Source: a bacterium
GTDB lineage: Bacteria; Myxococcota_A; Polyangia; Nannocystales; Nannocystaceae
NCBI GenBank assembly: GCA_024742475.1
Contig: JANSYI010000011.1
Location: 1-64,000 of the forward strand
DNA length: 64,000 nt
Reading direction: 5' to 3'
Within the stretch, counting starts at the first letter, position 1. Every line of letters starts with the position of its first letter. Positions 47,175 through 56,205 of this stretch are shown piece by piece. Below the pieces are notes generated by a model. That model ran no database searches. It was not told the DNA's origin and saw only the letters and a program-made list of their open reading frames with translations. The translations under genes and the position numbers were made by a program.

Positions 47175-47851
47175 TCCATCGCCTGCGCCTGCTCCCGCTA
47201 CTCCTCGCCGCGTGCGATCCCTCCGCGTCGGACCCTGTCCTCAGTGCAGAGACCGAAGGCGTCCTCGTCACGCCCATCGACGGACGGTGCCCCCAAGGCG
47301 AGGACGCGGACCCCTGGGCCGACTGCATCGAGTCGTTCGAGCCCGGACCCGAGGCGGTGTTCGGACAGGAGTTCTTGCCCGAGGTCGTGCTCGGCCCCCC
47401 GATGCCTCCGCAGGCCGGGGGCTCCGTCGACGTGCTGAGCCTGGGCTGCGGCGGGCAGATCACGCTCGCGTTCGACCCGCCCGGCATCGTGGACGGCCCA
47501 GGCGACGACCTCGTCGTCTACGAGAACCCCTTCGCGACCGGGGACACGACCTTCGCCGAGCCCGCTCGCGTGCTCGTCAGCGAGGACGGCACGACCTGGC
47601 GCGCGTTCGGTTGCGAGCTCACCGGCCTGGGCGACTGGCCTCCACACGGGTGCGCCGGCATCACGCCGGTGTCCGGAGGCGATGACGGGTTCATCGGCGG
47701 CGACGCCTTCGATCTGGCGGACGTCGGGCTCCCCAGCGCCCGCTACGTCCGACTCGTCGACGTGTCGAGCGCGTACTTCGGCACGGACATGTGGTGCACC
47801 GGCGGCGCCGGCGGGTTCGACCTCGACGCGGTGGAGGCGCTCGCGCGGTGA
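47171..47851 (+). CDS. Second surface lipoprotein of the cobalamin operon
   Basis: A 226-residue lipoprotein with a clear lipobox (LLPLLLAACDPS) and about seven further cysteines, probably forming disulphides. The domain has conserved-looking blocks VLSLGCGGQITLAFDPPGI, DDLVVYENPF, VLVSEDGTTWRAFGCELTG, GDAFDLADVGLPSARYVRLVDV and GGFDLDAVEAL. I recall similar cell-surface proteins next to btuB genes in Bacteroidetes and myxobacteria, without a settled function. Co-translation (4 bp overlaps on both sides) suggests a role in B12 capture. Confidence 0.7.
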   Translation: MIHRLRLLPLLLAACDPSASDPVLSAETEGVLVTPIDGRCPQGEDADPWADCIESFEPGPEAVFGQEFLPEVVLGPPMPPQAGGSVDVLSLGCGGQITLAFDPPGIVDGPGDDLVVYENPFATGDTTFAEPARVLVSEDGTTWRAFGCELTGLGDWPPHGCAGITPVSGGDDGFIGGDAFDLADVGLPSARYVRLVDVSSAYFGTDMWCTGGAGGFDLDAVEALAR

Positions 47852-48693
47852 CACGCGCCGGCCTGCTGCTGCTGGCGTGTCTCGCCGCGGGATGCCCTCG
47901 CCCCGCCGCCGAGCCACCTGCGGCCGCGCGCATCGCCTCGGTCACCATCGACAGCGACGCCACGCTGTGGGCCCTCGGGGAGGACGTGCGCGGCCAAGTC
48001 GTCGCCGTCAGCGCGCTCGTCGACGATGCCCGGTACAGCCCGATCGTCGACACCTGGCCCGCGTCCATCCCCCGGGTCAGCGGATCGTCCGAGACGCTCA
48101 TCGCTCTGCGCCCCACAGTCGCGTTCGTGGCCGAGTGGAGCGACCCCAACGGACGCGCGCTGCTCGAACGCTCCGACATCGACGTGGTGGTGCTCTCGGG
48201 CTTTGGCGGCTTCGATGACTATCGAGCCCGCGTGCGAACCATCGCCGAGCGTGCCGGAGCGCCCGAGCGCGGGCGGGCGTTGGTCGCAGAGTTCGACGAA
48301 GCTCTGGACCAGGTCACCTCCAGCGCCGGCGCGGGCCTCAGCGTCGTCTCCTACGCCAGCGGCAACGTCGCGGCAGCCGACACCACCTTCGCCGACGAGG
48401 CGGCGGCCGCCGGCTTGACCAACCTCCCCTCGACCAAGGGGATGAAGGGGCACGTGCAAGTCGGCATCGAGCAGCTCGTGGCGTGGGCGCCCGACGTCCT
48501 CGTCGTCCCTTGCGAAGACGACTGCGCCAAGACCGAGCGCGACTTCGCCACGAAACCCGGCATCGCGGCAACGCCCGCCGCGCAGCACGACCGCATCATC
48601 GCCATCGAGCCCGCGCTTCTGTTTGCGACGGGGCCTCGCATGCTCGACGTCACCGCAGCCCTCGTCCGAAGGCTTCGCGAGGCCGATCCTTGA
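47848..48693 (+). CDS. btuF: Cobalamin ABC transporter substrate-binding lipoprotein (BtuF-like)
   Basis: Class III periplasmic binding protein that would pass cobalamin to BtuCD. The 281-residue product has a lipobox (CLAAGC), two alpha/beta lobes and a connecting helix, with SETLIALRPTVAFVAEW, SGFGGFDDYRARVRTIAERAG and VQVGIEQLVAWAPDVLVVP matching the family. The binder being a lipoprotein is unusual for Gram-negatives but common in this lineage. Start is GTG at 47848, overlapping the previous stop by 4 bp. Confidence 0.85.
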   Translation: MTRAGLLLLACLAAGCPRPAAEPPAAARIASVTIDSDATLWALGEDVRGQVVAVSALVDDARYSPIVDTWPASIPRVSGSSETLIALRPTVAFVAEWSDPNGRALLERSDIDVVVLSGFGGFDDYRARVRTIAERAGAPERGRALVAEFDEALDQVTSSAGAGLSVVSYASGNVAAADTTFADEAAAAGLTNLPSTKGMKGHVQVGIEQLVAWAPDVLVVPCEDDCAKTERDFATKPGIAATPAAQHDRIIAIEPALLFATGPRMLDVTAALVRRLREADP

Positions 48694-49676
48694 CCCGCTG
48701 GGCCGCCATCGTCTCGGCGACGCTGCTCGTCGCCTTGTGGATCTCGCTCGTCGCCGGCCCGGGCGACGTGTCGCACGGCGACGTGGCGAGCGTGCTGTTG
48801 GGGCGGGAGGTCACCGCCCTGCAGCGCGCGTTGGTCTGGGACCTTCGGCTTCCGCGCTCCCTGCTCGCCGTGTGCGTCGGCGCCTCCCTCGGCCTCGCAG
48901 GCGCGCTCACGCAGGGTCTGTTCCGCAACCCGCTGGCCGAACCGGGCGTGCTCGGGGTCTCCGCGGGCGCGGCCATGGCCGGCGCGGTCGGGCTCGCAAT
49001 CGGGCTCGACGCGGCCGGCCCCTGGGCGATTCCCGGCGCCGCGTGCCTGGGTGCGATCGGGGTGCTGCTCGTGCTCATGGCGTGGGCCCGTACCGACGCG
49101 CGCACCTCGACGCTCATCCTGTGCGGGGTCGCGCTCGCGTCGGTGTGCGGCGCAGTCACCACCCTCGTGCTCTCGGTCGGCATCGAGCGCTGGGAGGTGG
49201 GCATGAAGGTCGTGCGCTGGTTGATGGGCAGCTTCGACGGACGCACGTGGCCTCACCTGGCGATCGGCGCCTCCGCCTTGGCGCTCGGCGCAGCGCTCGC
49301 GGCGTGGGTGCGCCAGGACCTCGACGCCCTGCAGCTGGGCTCGGACACCGCGGTCTCGCTGGGCGTCGACCTTCGGCACACTTGGCGCGTCGGAATCACC
49401 ACGGTGGGCCTCCTCGCGGGCCTGTGCACCGCGCTCACCGGCGTCATCGGTTTCGTCGGACTCGTCGTCCCGCACATCGCCCGCGCGTTCGTCGGTACCG
49501 GTCATGCCCGCCTGCTGCCCGCCTCGGCGCTGCTCGGCGGCACGTTGCTGCTCCTCGTCGACGTGGCCACCCGCACCATCGCCTTCATCGCCCTGCCCCC
49601 CGGAGTCATCACGAGCCTGCTGGGTACACCGGTGTTCTTGGTCGTGCTCGCGCGCATGCGGACGGAGATCACATGA
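48690..49676 (+). CDS. btuC: Cobalamin ABC transporter permease, FecCD family
   Basis: Inner-membrane permease of the BtuC/FecCD family with about ten helices, 328 residues. Diagnostic blocks are LRLPRSLLAVCVGASLGLAGALTQGLFRNPLAEPGVLGVSAGAA (read in parts), LCGVALASVCGAVTTL, RWLMGSFDG and GFVGLVVPHIARAFVGTGHARLLPASALLGG. Start is TTG at 48690, overlapping the btuF stop; no ATG or GTG exists before the first helix. It overlaps btuD by 4 bp. Confidence 0.93.
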   Translation: MTRWAAIVSATLLVALWISLVAGPGDVSHGDVASVLLGREVTALQRALVWDLRLPRSLLAVCVGASLGLAGALTQGLFRNPLAEPGVLGVSAGAAMAGAVGLAIGLDAAGPWAIPGAACLGAIGVLLVLMAWARTDARTSTLILCGVALASVCGAVTTLVLSVGIERWEVGMKVVRWLMGSFDGRTWPHLAIGASALALGAALAAWVRQDLDALQLGSDTAVSLGVDLRHTWRVGITTVGLLAGLCTALTGVIGFVGLVVPHIARAFVGTGHARLLPASALLGGTLLLLVDVATRTIAFIALPPGVITSLLGTPVFLVVLARMRTEIT

Positions 49677-50455
49677 CGCTCGCCGCCCGTGCCATCACGC
49701 TGGAGATCGGCGGCCGCGTGCTGGTCGAAGGCCTGGACCTCAGCGTTTCGCCCGGCGCGGTCACGGTCGTCGTCGGCCCCAACGGCGCGGGCAAGTCGAC
49801 GCTGCTGAGGGCCCTGTGCGGGCTGCTCCCCCTCGAGCACGGGCAGGTGACGCTGCGGGGCACGCCGCTGTCGTCCGTGGCCCCACGAGCGCGCGCCCGT
49901 GCGATCGCCTACCTCCCGCAGCAGACCCCGGCGGCGCCCGGCCTGACCGTGCGGGACGCCGTGCTCCTGGGGCGCCTCCCTCACCGCTCACGCCTCGCGG
50001 GCCCGAGCGCCGACGACCACGCGCGCGTCGGGACCAGCCTCGAGCGCGTCGGCATGGCCGCATTCACCGAGCGCCGCCTCGACTCGCTCAGCGGCGGAGA
50101 ACGACAGCGGGTGATGCTCGCGCGCATGCTGGCCACCGAAGCCGACGTCATGGTGCTCGACGAGCCGACCGCCGCGCTCGACGTTCGCCACGCGCTCGAC
50201 CTGCTCGAGACCCTGCGCGCACTTGCACGGGAGGGTCGCGCGGTCGTGCTCGCGCTGCACGACCTGCCGCTCGCCGACGCGTTCGCCGACCAGGTCGTCT
50301 GCCTCGACGCGCGCGGCACCACGCGGGTCGGGCCCCCCTGCAAGGTGCTCTCGCCCGACACCGTGCAGGCGGTCTTCGGCGCTCCATTCGATCGCGACGA
50401 CGACGGCGTGCTTCGCCTGCAGCTGCCCGACGGGGCCGCCGTCACCAGCGGCTGA
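49673..50455 (+). CDS. btuD: Cobalamin ABC transporter ATPase
   Basis: ATPase that powers BtuC. 260 residues with Walker A VGPNGAGKSTLLRAL, the Q-loop YLPQQTP, the ABC signature LSGGERQRVMLARMLA and Walker B VMVLDEPTAALD followed by the switch His in LALHDLPLA. It closes the B12 operon and its 3' end overlaps the convergent SNF2 gene by 14 bp. Confidence 0.93.
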   Translation: MTLAARAITLEIGGRVLVEGLDLSVSPGAVTVVVGPNGAGKSTLLRALCGLLPLEHGQVTLRGTPLSSVAPRARARAIAYLPQQTPAAPGLTVRDAVLLGRLPHRSRLAGPSADDHARVGTSLERVGMAAFTERRLDSLSGGERQRVMLARMLATEADVMVLDEPTAALDVRHALDLLETLRALAREGRAVVLALHDLPLADAFADQVVCLDARGTTRVGPPCKVLSPDTVQAVFGAPFDRDDDGVLRLQLPDGAAVTSG

Positions 50456-53400
50456 GCAGCGCCTGCAGCGTCTCGACGTCAAGCGTCTTGCGCCCGCCCA
50501 TGTCGCTGAGCACGTCCTCCGCGAGCTCCCGCTTGGTCTCGTGCAGCGCCAAGATCTTCGACTCGATGCTCCCCTGCGTGCAGTACCGGTACACGGTCAC
50601 GGGGCGCGTCTGCCCCATGCGGTGCGCGCGACCAGTCGCCTGAGCCTCGACGGCCGGGTTCCACCACGGATCGACGTGCAGTACGTAGTCGGCCGCCGTC
50701 AGGTTCACGCCGATGCCCCCCGCGCGCAGGCTCATCAAGAAGACGTCGGCCTCCCCGGCCTGAAACGCCTCGACTCGGCGCGCGCGCTCGGCCGCCGCGG
50801 TGCTGCCCTCGAGCACCAGGGTCTGCACGCCGCGTGCTCGCAGACGCTCGTCCAAGATCGCCAGGACGCCCAAGAACTGGGTGAACACCAGCACCTGGTG
50901 CCCCGCGCCGACCAGCTGCCCGCAGCGCTCGACCACCTGGTCGAGCTTGGCGCCACGGGGCGCGTCCTCCTCGACGAGCCGCGGCTCGATCGCCGCCTGC
51001 CGAAGCCGGCCGATCTCGGTCAACATGCGCACGCTGGCCTGCCCCGGCTTGATCCGGTCCTCGTCCAGCGCCTCGCGAATCCGAGCCTCGGCGGCCTGGC
51101 GCTGCGCTTCGTACCACGCACGCTCCGCTTGCGAAGGCTCGACCATCACCACCGCTTCGGTGCGCGGCGGCAGCTCCGTGAGTACGGCCGACTTGCGGCG
51201 GCGCAGGATGAACGGCTGCAGCACGGCTCGCAGGTGCCGTTTCGCCCACGGAATGCCCTCGGACACCGCCTTGCCGATGCTGTCGCGAAAGAGCACGCGG
51301 TCTCCGAGCAGACCAGGGACACACGCCTGCATGACCGCCCACAGCTCGCCGATGTGGTTCTCGAGCGGGGTCCCGGTGAGCCCGAACCGCACCTGTGCCC
51401 CAATGCCCGCCGCCGCCTTGGCGCGAGAGGTCGTCGCGTTCTTGAGGGCGTGCACCTCGTCGAACACGACCGTGTAGAAGTGAAGCCCCTGGAGGGCTTC
51501 GCCCAACCTCTGCACCACGCCGTAGCTCATCAGCGCGACCTCGCCCGGCTCGATGGCCTCGAGCGCCGGCAGCCTGGCCGCGGCGGGCAACGCGTTGATG
51601 TCGATGAAACGCAGGCCCGGTGTGAACCGCTGGGCCTCGCGCTGCCAGTTGACGACCACCGACGTCGGACAGATCACCACGGAAGGCCCCTCGCTCGCTC
51701 GGGCCAGCAGCATCGCGAGGCTCTGCACGGTCTTGCCCAGGCCCATGTCGTCGGCGAGGACGCCCCCTAGCCCGGCCGCGGCCAGTCGCATCATCCATCG
51801 GTAGCCCTCCCGCTGGTACCCCCGCAGCGTCACCCCCAGCCCCTCGGGCAGGTCGAAGTCGGCCGTCAGCGCCGCGGCGATCGCACGCTTGCGCTCGGCG
51901 ACGTCGGCAGCGAGCCGCACCCAGTCTCCCAACAGCTCGTCCGACGCCGCGAGCACGAGCGCGGGCACCTCTGCCTCGGCAGCGTCTGCGCGGCTGTGGT
52001 CGAGCCGGGTCAGCGCGTCGAGCGTCCGGCGCAGCGCCGCTGAGAGCCGAATGACGTCGCCGCGTTCGAGCGCGACGAAGCGGTTGGCCCCGCCGCGCCC
52101 CTTGGCGAGCAGCTTCCAGGCGACGACCAACCCCTCGTCGACCGGGAGCCCCGCCTCGACCTGCAGCCACTGCGTCCGGCCCCGCTTGATCGTGATCTCC
52201 AGGTCGGCGCGGTCGTACTCCCGACCGAGGCGGAGCGCCTTGCCCCGGGGCCAGCCGATCGTCAATAGCCCCACGTCAGCGGCACGGGTCACCTCCTCGA
52301 TCACCGCGCAGGCCCGCTGCATCCCGACGACGAAGCGCCCGCCTTCGTCGTCGACCTCGAGCTGCCCGAGCAGCGGACACGCCTGCAGCGCAGCCTCGAG
52401 CGCCTCGGCCTCCGCGTGGAGATCGCGGATCGTGGTCCGCAAGCCGTGTCCAGTGTCGGCGACGAGATCGACCTGCCCCTGGCCCGCCGCACAACGCGGG
52501 CCGTGCCGCCCCAGCGGTCGCACGCCCACCGCGATGCGCAGCGTGGGCTCTCGCCACTCGAAGTCGACATCGATGCCCGTCGCCGCCTCGACGTCGCGCG
52601 CAGTCAGGTCGACCGTGCCGCGTCCGCGGAGCGTGAGCACATCGGTCAGGCGCGCCAGCGTTGGACGCAGGCGAGAGATCGCCGCGTGTGGCACCGCAGC
52701 CCCCCGCGCGCTGGCGACCGCGCGAAAGACGGGCTGCAGGCGATGCTCTGCCGCGTAGAGCACGAGCCGCTGCGGACCTTCCCACGCATGTGCGAACGCC
52801 CCGACGTGGGTCAGCGCCGCCGGCTCGATGGACACCCTGGCGCCACGCTCGTCGCCGTCGATCACCAGCTGCGGATGGGCCTGCGCGACGGCGACCGGCG
52901 CACCGCTGGGGTCGCGGACGCGCGGATGCCCGACCAACGCGAAGGCCAGCGCAAACGTCAACGCCCGGCTTCCCTCGACGAACGAGACGTTCGAAGCTCC
53001 GCCGCGGACCTCCTCGAACGCGGCCTGGTACGCCATGACCACCGCCTCATCGCGAGCGTCCGCCACGTGGGCGTACGTCGTGAGCACCTCGTCGATGCGA
53101 ATCGACCGACCACCGTGGCTCCGCGGCGAGGCGATGAGTCGGGCAGAGATCGCCAGCATGCCCTCGGCGTCGTCCTCGACGTGCCAGACGATCGACGGGG
53201 TGAAGCCCTGACGCGCGGCGTCGGGTTCGACGCGCGGGGACACGACGTCCGCGAACGCCTCGAGCTGCTCGACCATGTGCTCCCATGCGGCACGTGGGGC
53301 GTAGGCATCCAACAGCGTGCGCTCCGAGGTCCGAGCGCCCGCCAGCGCCGCACAGGTTGCGGGGAGCAGGGGCGTCTTCAGACGGTCGACCCGCGCGCGG

Positions 53401-54569
53401 ACGGCAGCGAGCGCCTCGTTGGCCCCCGGCGGCGTGGCAACGCCGAGCCACCCGGCGACGAGGTGCCCAACGACGATGGCCGGCCAGGACGCCGCCTCGC
53501 CGTCGCCCAGCGCTGCATCGAGCGCGTCGCCGACCTCGGCGGGTCTCGACTGCCCCGTCTCGACTCGCAGCAACCCCCACAACAGGTCGAGCGCACCCGC
53601 CAGCGGCCCGGGTCGCGCGTCAGTGAGGACGGCCTCGACCGCGAGCCACGCACCGGGCACCGAGCGGCGGGTCGCGTCGAGCCCCGCAAGCGTGAACGCC
53701 AGCGCGTCGATCCCCTCGAGCGCGCGGCGGGCGGGGGCGCGCGCCTCGATGATGCGCACGCCGAGCTCGTAGGTCGCCTCGAGGTCTCCGAGCGCGAACG
53801 AGCGCAGCAGCTCGAGCTTGCGGCGCAGCGCACTCCCGCGGCGCGAGAGGAGCTTTCCCGTCCGCTCGCTCGGGAGCCAGATCATCGCCGCCCGCAAGAG
53901 CTGTGGCGGGTTGCGCTTGGTCGGCGGGAGCGCGCGCGCCTCGAGGCAACGCAGCAGCCGGTCGAGCGTCACGAGCGTCAGCGGCTCGAGCCGCTCGAGA
54001 CAGACCTCACCGAGCACCCTCGCATAGCGCACGAGCGTAGCGTCCGAGGCCGCCTCCAGCCACGGTACCTCGGGCTCGGCACCGAAGAGTCGATACTCGA
54101 AGGCGAAGGCGTCCGCGCGATGCCCCCTCGGCTGTAGCCGATCGGCGAACCGCTCGACCCGCGGCAGCGCGATGTCGGCGCCCCCCATCACCATCATCGC
54201 CCGAGCGATGCCCAGCTCCCGCTCCGGACGCTCCCAAGGGTTCGGGACTGCTCGCGCATCGAGTCGACCGAGCGCGGAATCGAGTCGGTCGCGAACGTGC
54301 ACGAGCCGAAGCACGTCGTAGTGGGTCTGGGGATGCACCTGGAACGCGAAGCGGCCTCCCTCATCGGCCGGCGGGACCGCGTGGCCCCGGGCCACCAGGT
54401 CGGCGATCGCTGCGTCGAGCTCGGTCTCGGAGAAGCCGCTGCCCCACAGGCGCTGCGCCGCTTCGACCCAAGTGCCCCGCCGCTGGCGCAGCGGCGAGAA
54501 CGCGAGGGCCAGCAGCAACGCGATGGCGGCGTCATTCGAGCCCTGCACGGGCGATGCTCGGTGCGCCAT
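50442..54569 (-). CDS. SNF2/Swi2 family ATPase, very long N-terminal region
   Basis: DNA-dependent translocase-type ATPase, possibly involved in recycling RNA polymerase or DNA remodelling. Of ~1375 residues only the last ~480 are recognisable: Walker A GVLADDMGLGKTVQSL (~residue 941), motif II in VVFDEVHALKN, LTGTPLENHIGELWAVM, LMSLRAGGIGVNLTAADYVLH and GRAHRMGQTRPVTVYR (~1315). The first ~900 residues are Leu/Ala-rich helical and match nothing I know; they include a DNA-binding-like WxxA segment at the start (EAAQRLWGSGFSETELDAAI). Start uncertain: ATG 54569 chosen, GTG 54632 possible. It converges on the B12 operon. Confidence 0.85.
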   Translation of the reverse strand: MAHRASPVQGSNDAAIALLLALAFSPLRQRRGTWVEAAQRLWGSGFSETELDAAIADLVARGHAVPPADEGGRFAFQVHPQTHYDVLRLVHVRDRLDSALGRLDARAVPNPWERPERELGIARAMMVMGGADIALPRVERFADRLQPRGHRADAFAFEYRLFGAEPEVPWLEAASDATLVRYARVLGEVCLERLEPLTLVTLDRLLRCLEARALPPTKRNPPQLLRAAMIWLPSERTGKLLSRRGSALRRKLELLRSFALGDLEATYELGVRIIEARAPARRALEGIDALAFTLAGLDATRRSVPGAWLAVEAVLTDARPGPLAGALDLLWGLLRVETGQSRPAEVGDALDAALGDGEAASWPAIVVGHLVAGWLGVATPPGANEALAAVRARVDRLKTPLLPATCAALAGARTSERTLLDAYAPRAAWEHMVEQLEAFADVVSPRVEPDAARQGFTPSIVWHVEDDAEGMLAISARLIASPRSHGGRSIRIDEVLTTYAHVADARDEAVVMAYQAAFEEVRGGASNVSFVEGSRALTFALAFALVGHPRVRDPSGAPVAVAQAHPQLVIDGDERGARVSIEPAALTHVGAFAHAWEGPQRLVLYAAEHRLQPVFRAVASARGAAVPHAAISRLRPTLARLTDVLTLRGRGTVDLTARDVEAATGIDVDFEWREPTLRIAVGVRPLGRHGPRCAAGQGQVDLVADTGHGLRTTIRDLHAEAEALEAALQACPLLGQLEVDDEGGRFVVGMQRACAVIEEVTRAADVGLLTIGWPRGKALRLGREYDRADLEITIKRGRTQWLQVEAGLPVDEGLVVAWKLLAKGRGGANRFVALERGDVIRLSAALRRTLDALTRLDHSRADAAEAEVPALVLAASDELLGDWVRLAADVAERKRAIAAALTADFDLPEGLGVTLRGYQREGYRWMMRLAAAGLGGVLADDMGLGKTVQSLAMLLARASEGPSVVICPTSVVVNWQREAQRFTPGLRFIDINALPAAARLPALEAIEPGEVALMSYGVVQRLGEALQGLHFYTVVFDEVHALKNATTSRAKAAAGIGAQVRFGLTGTPLENHIGELWAVMQACVPGLLGDRVLFRDSIGKAVSEGIPWAKRHLRAVLQPFILRRRKSAVLTELPPRTEAVVMVEPSQAERAWYEAQRQAAEARIREALDEDRIKPGQASVRMLTEIGRLRQAAIEPRLVEEDAPRGAKLDQVVERCGQLVGAGHQVLVFTQFLGVLAILDERLRARGVQTLVLEGSTAAAERARRVEAFQAGEADVFLMSLRAGGIGVNLTAADYVLHVDPWWNPAVEAQATGRAHRMGQTRPVTVYRYCTQGSIESKILALHETKRELAEDVLSDMGGRKTLDVETLQALLSRW

Positions 54570-54661
54570 CGGTCGGCCATCATCGGACGTCTGGGCCGAG
54601 CGCTCAACGGGCGAATTCCTTCGGAGACCCACCCCGCAGCGGCGTCGACGCTGTGGGATGC

Positions 54662-54667
54662 TAAGAG
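54662..54667 (+). promoter_or_regulatory. Possible extended -10 (TGCTAAGAG) before the epimerase gene
   Basis: TAAGAG, with TG one base upstream, ends 6 nt before the ATG at 54674 and there is no ribosome-binding site. Same pattern as other single-gene starts in the window. Confidence 0.4.
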
Positions 54668-54673
54668 TCGTCC

Positions 54674-55555
54674 ATGCGTGTCGCCATCACCGGTGCCAGT
54701 GGGTTCGTCGGACGTGCTCTCCGCTCTGCGCTCGAGGACGCCGGCCATGAGCCCGTGCCGGTTCGCAGAGACGACACCGGCGCACTGCAGTGGTCGACCG
54801 ACGATGGGTTCGACCCCCCGGACGCCCTGTCCGGCTACGACGCCGTGGTTCACCTCGCCGGAGAGAACATCGCCGGGGGCCGCTGGAACGACGAGCGCAA
54901 GGCCAAGATCCGCGACTCCCGAGTTCAAGGCACGCGCCGCGTCGTCGAAGCGCTGAAGGCCGCCGCCCCCCGCCCCCGCGTGCTGATCTCGATGTCGGCC
55001 GTCGGCTACTACGGCCCGCGCGGGTCGACCGAGCTCACCGAAGACGCCGAGCCCGGTGATGGTTTCCTCGCCGACGTCGCGCGAGCCTGGGAGGCCGAAG
55101 CCACCGCAGCCGAGGCGCTCGACGTGCGCGTCGTCCGGCTGCGCCTCGGCACGGTCCTCGGAGAGGGCGGTGCGCTCGAGAAGATGCTGCCCGCGTTCAA
55201 GATGGGCGTCGGCGGTCGCCTCGGCGACGGGGAGCAGTACATGTCGTGGATCCACATCGACGACGTCGTGGGTGCCATCGTGCACGTGCTCGAACACGAC
55301 GACTGCGCGGGTCCCTTCAACCTCACCTCTCCCGAGCCTGCCACCAACGCCGAGTTCACCAACGCGCTCGGCAAGGCCCTCGGCCGCCCCACCGTGATCC
55401 CCGTGCCAAAGTTCGCGCTCAAGGTCGCGTTCGGCGAGATGGCCGAGCACCTGCTGCTGACGGGCCAACGCGTCGTTCCCCAACGACTGCTCGCCTCGAA
55501 GTTCGAGTTTGCGCGCCCGGACCTGTTGGCTGCGCTGACCGACGCGGTGCGCTGA
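54674..55555 (+). CDS. TIGR01777-family NAD-dependent epimerase/dehydratase
   Basis: Short-chain (SDR-extended) Rossmann protein of the YfcH/TIGR01777 family, function unknown; E. coli YfcH is a homologue. The 293-residue product has the dinucleotide loop TGASGFVGRAL (7-17), the LAGENIAGGRWN motif, ISMSAVGYYGPRG with the SxnYxxxG-like active site and WIHIDDVVGAIVHVLE. It stands alone, divergent from the SNF2 gene and convergent with the next gene. Confidence 0.88.
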   Translation: MRVAITGASGFVGRALRSALEDAGHEPVPVRRDDTGALQWSTDDGFDPPDALSGYDAVVHLAGENIAGGRWNDERKAKIRDSRVQGTRRVVEALKAAAPRPRVLISMSAVGYYGPRGSTELTEDAEPGDGFLADVARAWEAEATAAEALDVRVVRLRLGTVLGEGGALEKMLPAFKMGVGGRLGDGEQYMSWIHIDDVVGAIVHVLEHDDCAGPFNLTSPEPATNAEFTNALGKALGRPTVIPVPKFALKVAFGEMAEHLLLTGQRVVPQRLLASKFEFARPDLLAALTDAVR

Positions 55556-55568
55556 GCCCACCCGGCGC

Positions 55569-56198
55569 TCAGAGCCGCTCGGCCATCCGGCGGACGCGGT
55601 CCATCCGCTTCTCCATCATCGGGAGCTTCTCGGGCAACACCTTGCCCACCAAGGCCTCGAAGCTGGCCGTGAAGAAGAACAGCAGGTTCTGCAGGATCCA
55701 CCGATCGACCTCGGCCGTCGCACCGCCGAGCCGCTGTAGCGAACGCGCCACCGCGGCTGTCGCCTCTCGAAACGCCTCGGTCTCCAGGTGTCCGAACCCG
55801 GCGTGCACGAACAGGCACATCCCCAGCTGCACCATCTCTCGATAGGCCCGCAGCTGCCCCAGCAACATCTCTTCGGCCAGCGCGGTGGCGCTCGCGAGCC
55901 CCAGCGAGGGCTCGAAGCGATAGCAGCCATTGGGCCCCTCCCCTCGGAACATGCACACCGTCGCTCCGCCCGTCCCTGCGGCCCATCGCGCCCGCTCGAG
56001 GATCCAGCGGTCCGCCGGGGAGAGCTCACCGGCGACGTTGGGGGTCGACGAGAGGTACACCTCCACCGTCGGCGTCAACACCAGCGCCCGCCGCTCTCCG
56101 CTCGCGGTCTGAAGGGTCAGCATCTCGCACGAGAGCGGAGGCGCGAACGCGCCCTCGACCTCGTGCAGCCGACCGGGCCCGCCTGGCACCCCATGCAC
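55569..56198 (-). CDS. Hypothetical protein
   Basis: A protein of about 209 residues that I do not recognise. The N-terminal part is beta-rich (CEMLTLQTASGERRALVLTP, VEVYLSSTPNV), the middle has TGGATVCMFRGEGPNGCYRF and the rest is helical, ending in a basic EKLPMMEKRMDRVRRMAERL. It contains no signal or membrane segment. Start is uncertain: GTG at 56198 is chosen because the frame upstream overlaps the preceding lipoprotein gene; an ATG at 56123 is possible. It is 7 bp after that gene and may be co-transcribed. Confidence 0.55.
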   Translation of the reverse strand: MHGVPGGPGRLHEVEGAFAPPLSCEMLTLQTASGERRALVLTPTVEVYLSSTPNVAGELSPADRWILERARWAAGTGGATVCMFRGEGPNGCYRFEPSLGLASATALAEEMLLGQLRAYREMVQLGMCLFVHAGFGHLETEAFREATAAVARSLQRLGGATAEVDRWILQNLLFFFTASFEALVGKVLPEKLPMMEKRMDRVRRMAERL

Positions 56199-56205
56199 GC
56201 GCGGC

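Noticed and set aside
50442..54569. SNF2 gene as part of an anti-phage defence island
   Set aside because: No restriction, nuclease, methylase or other defence genes adjoin it; neighbours are B12 uptake and housekeeping genes.
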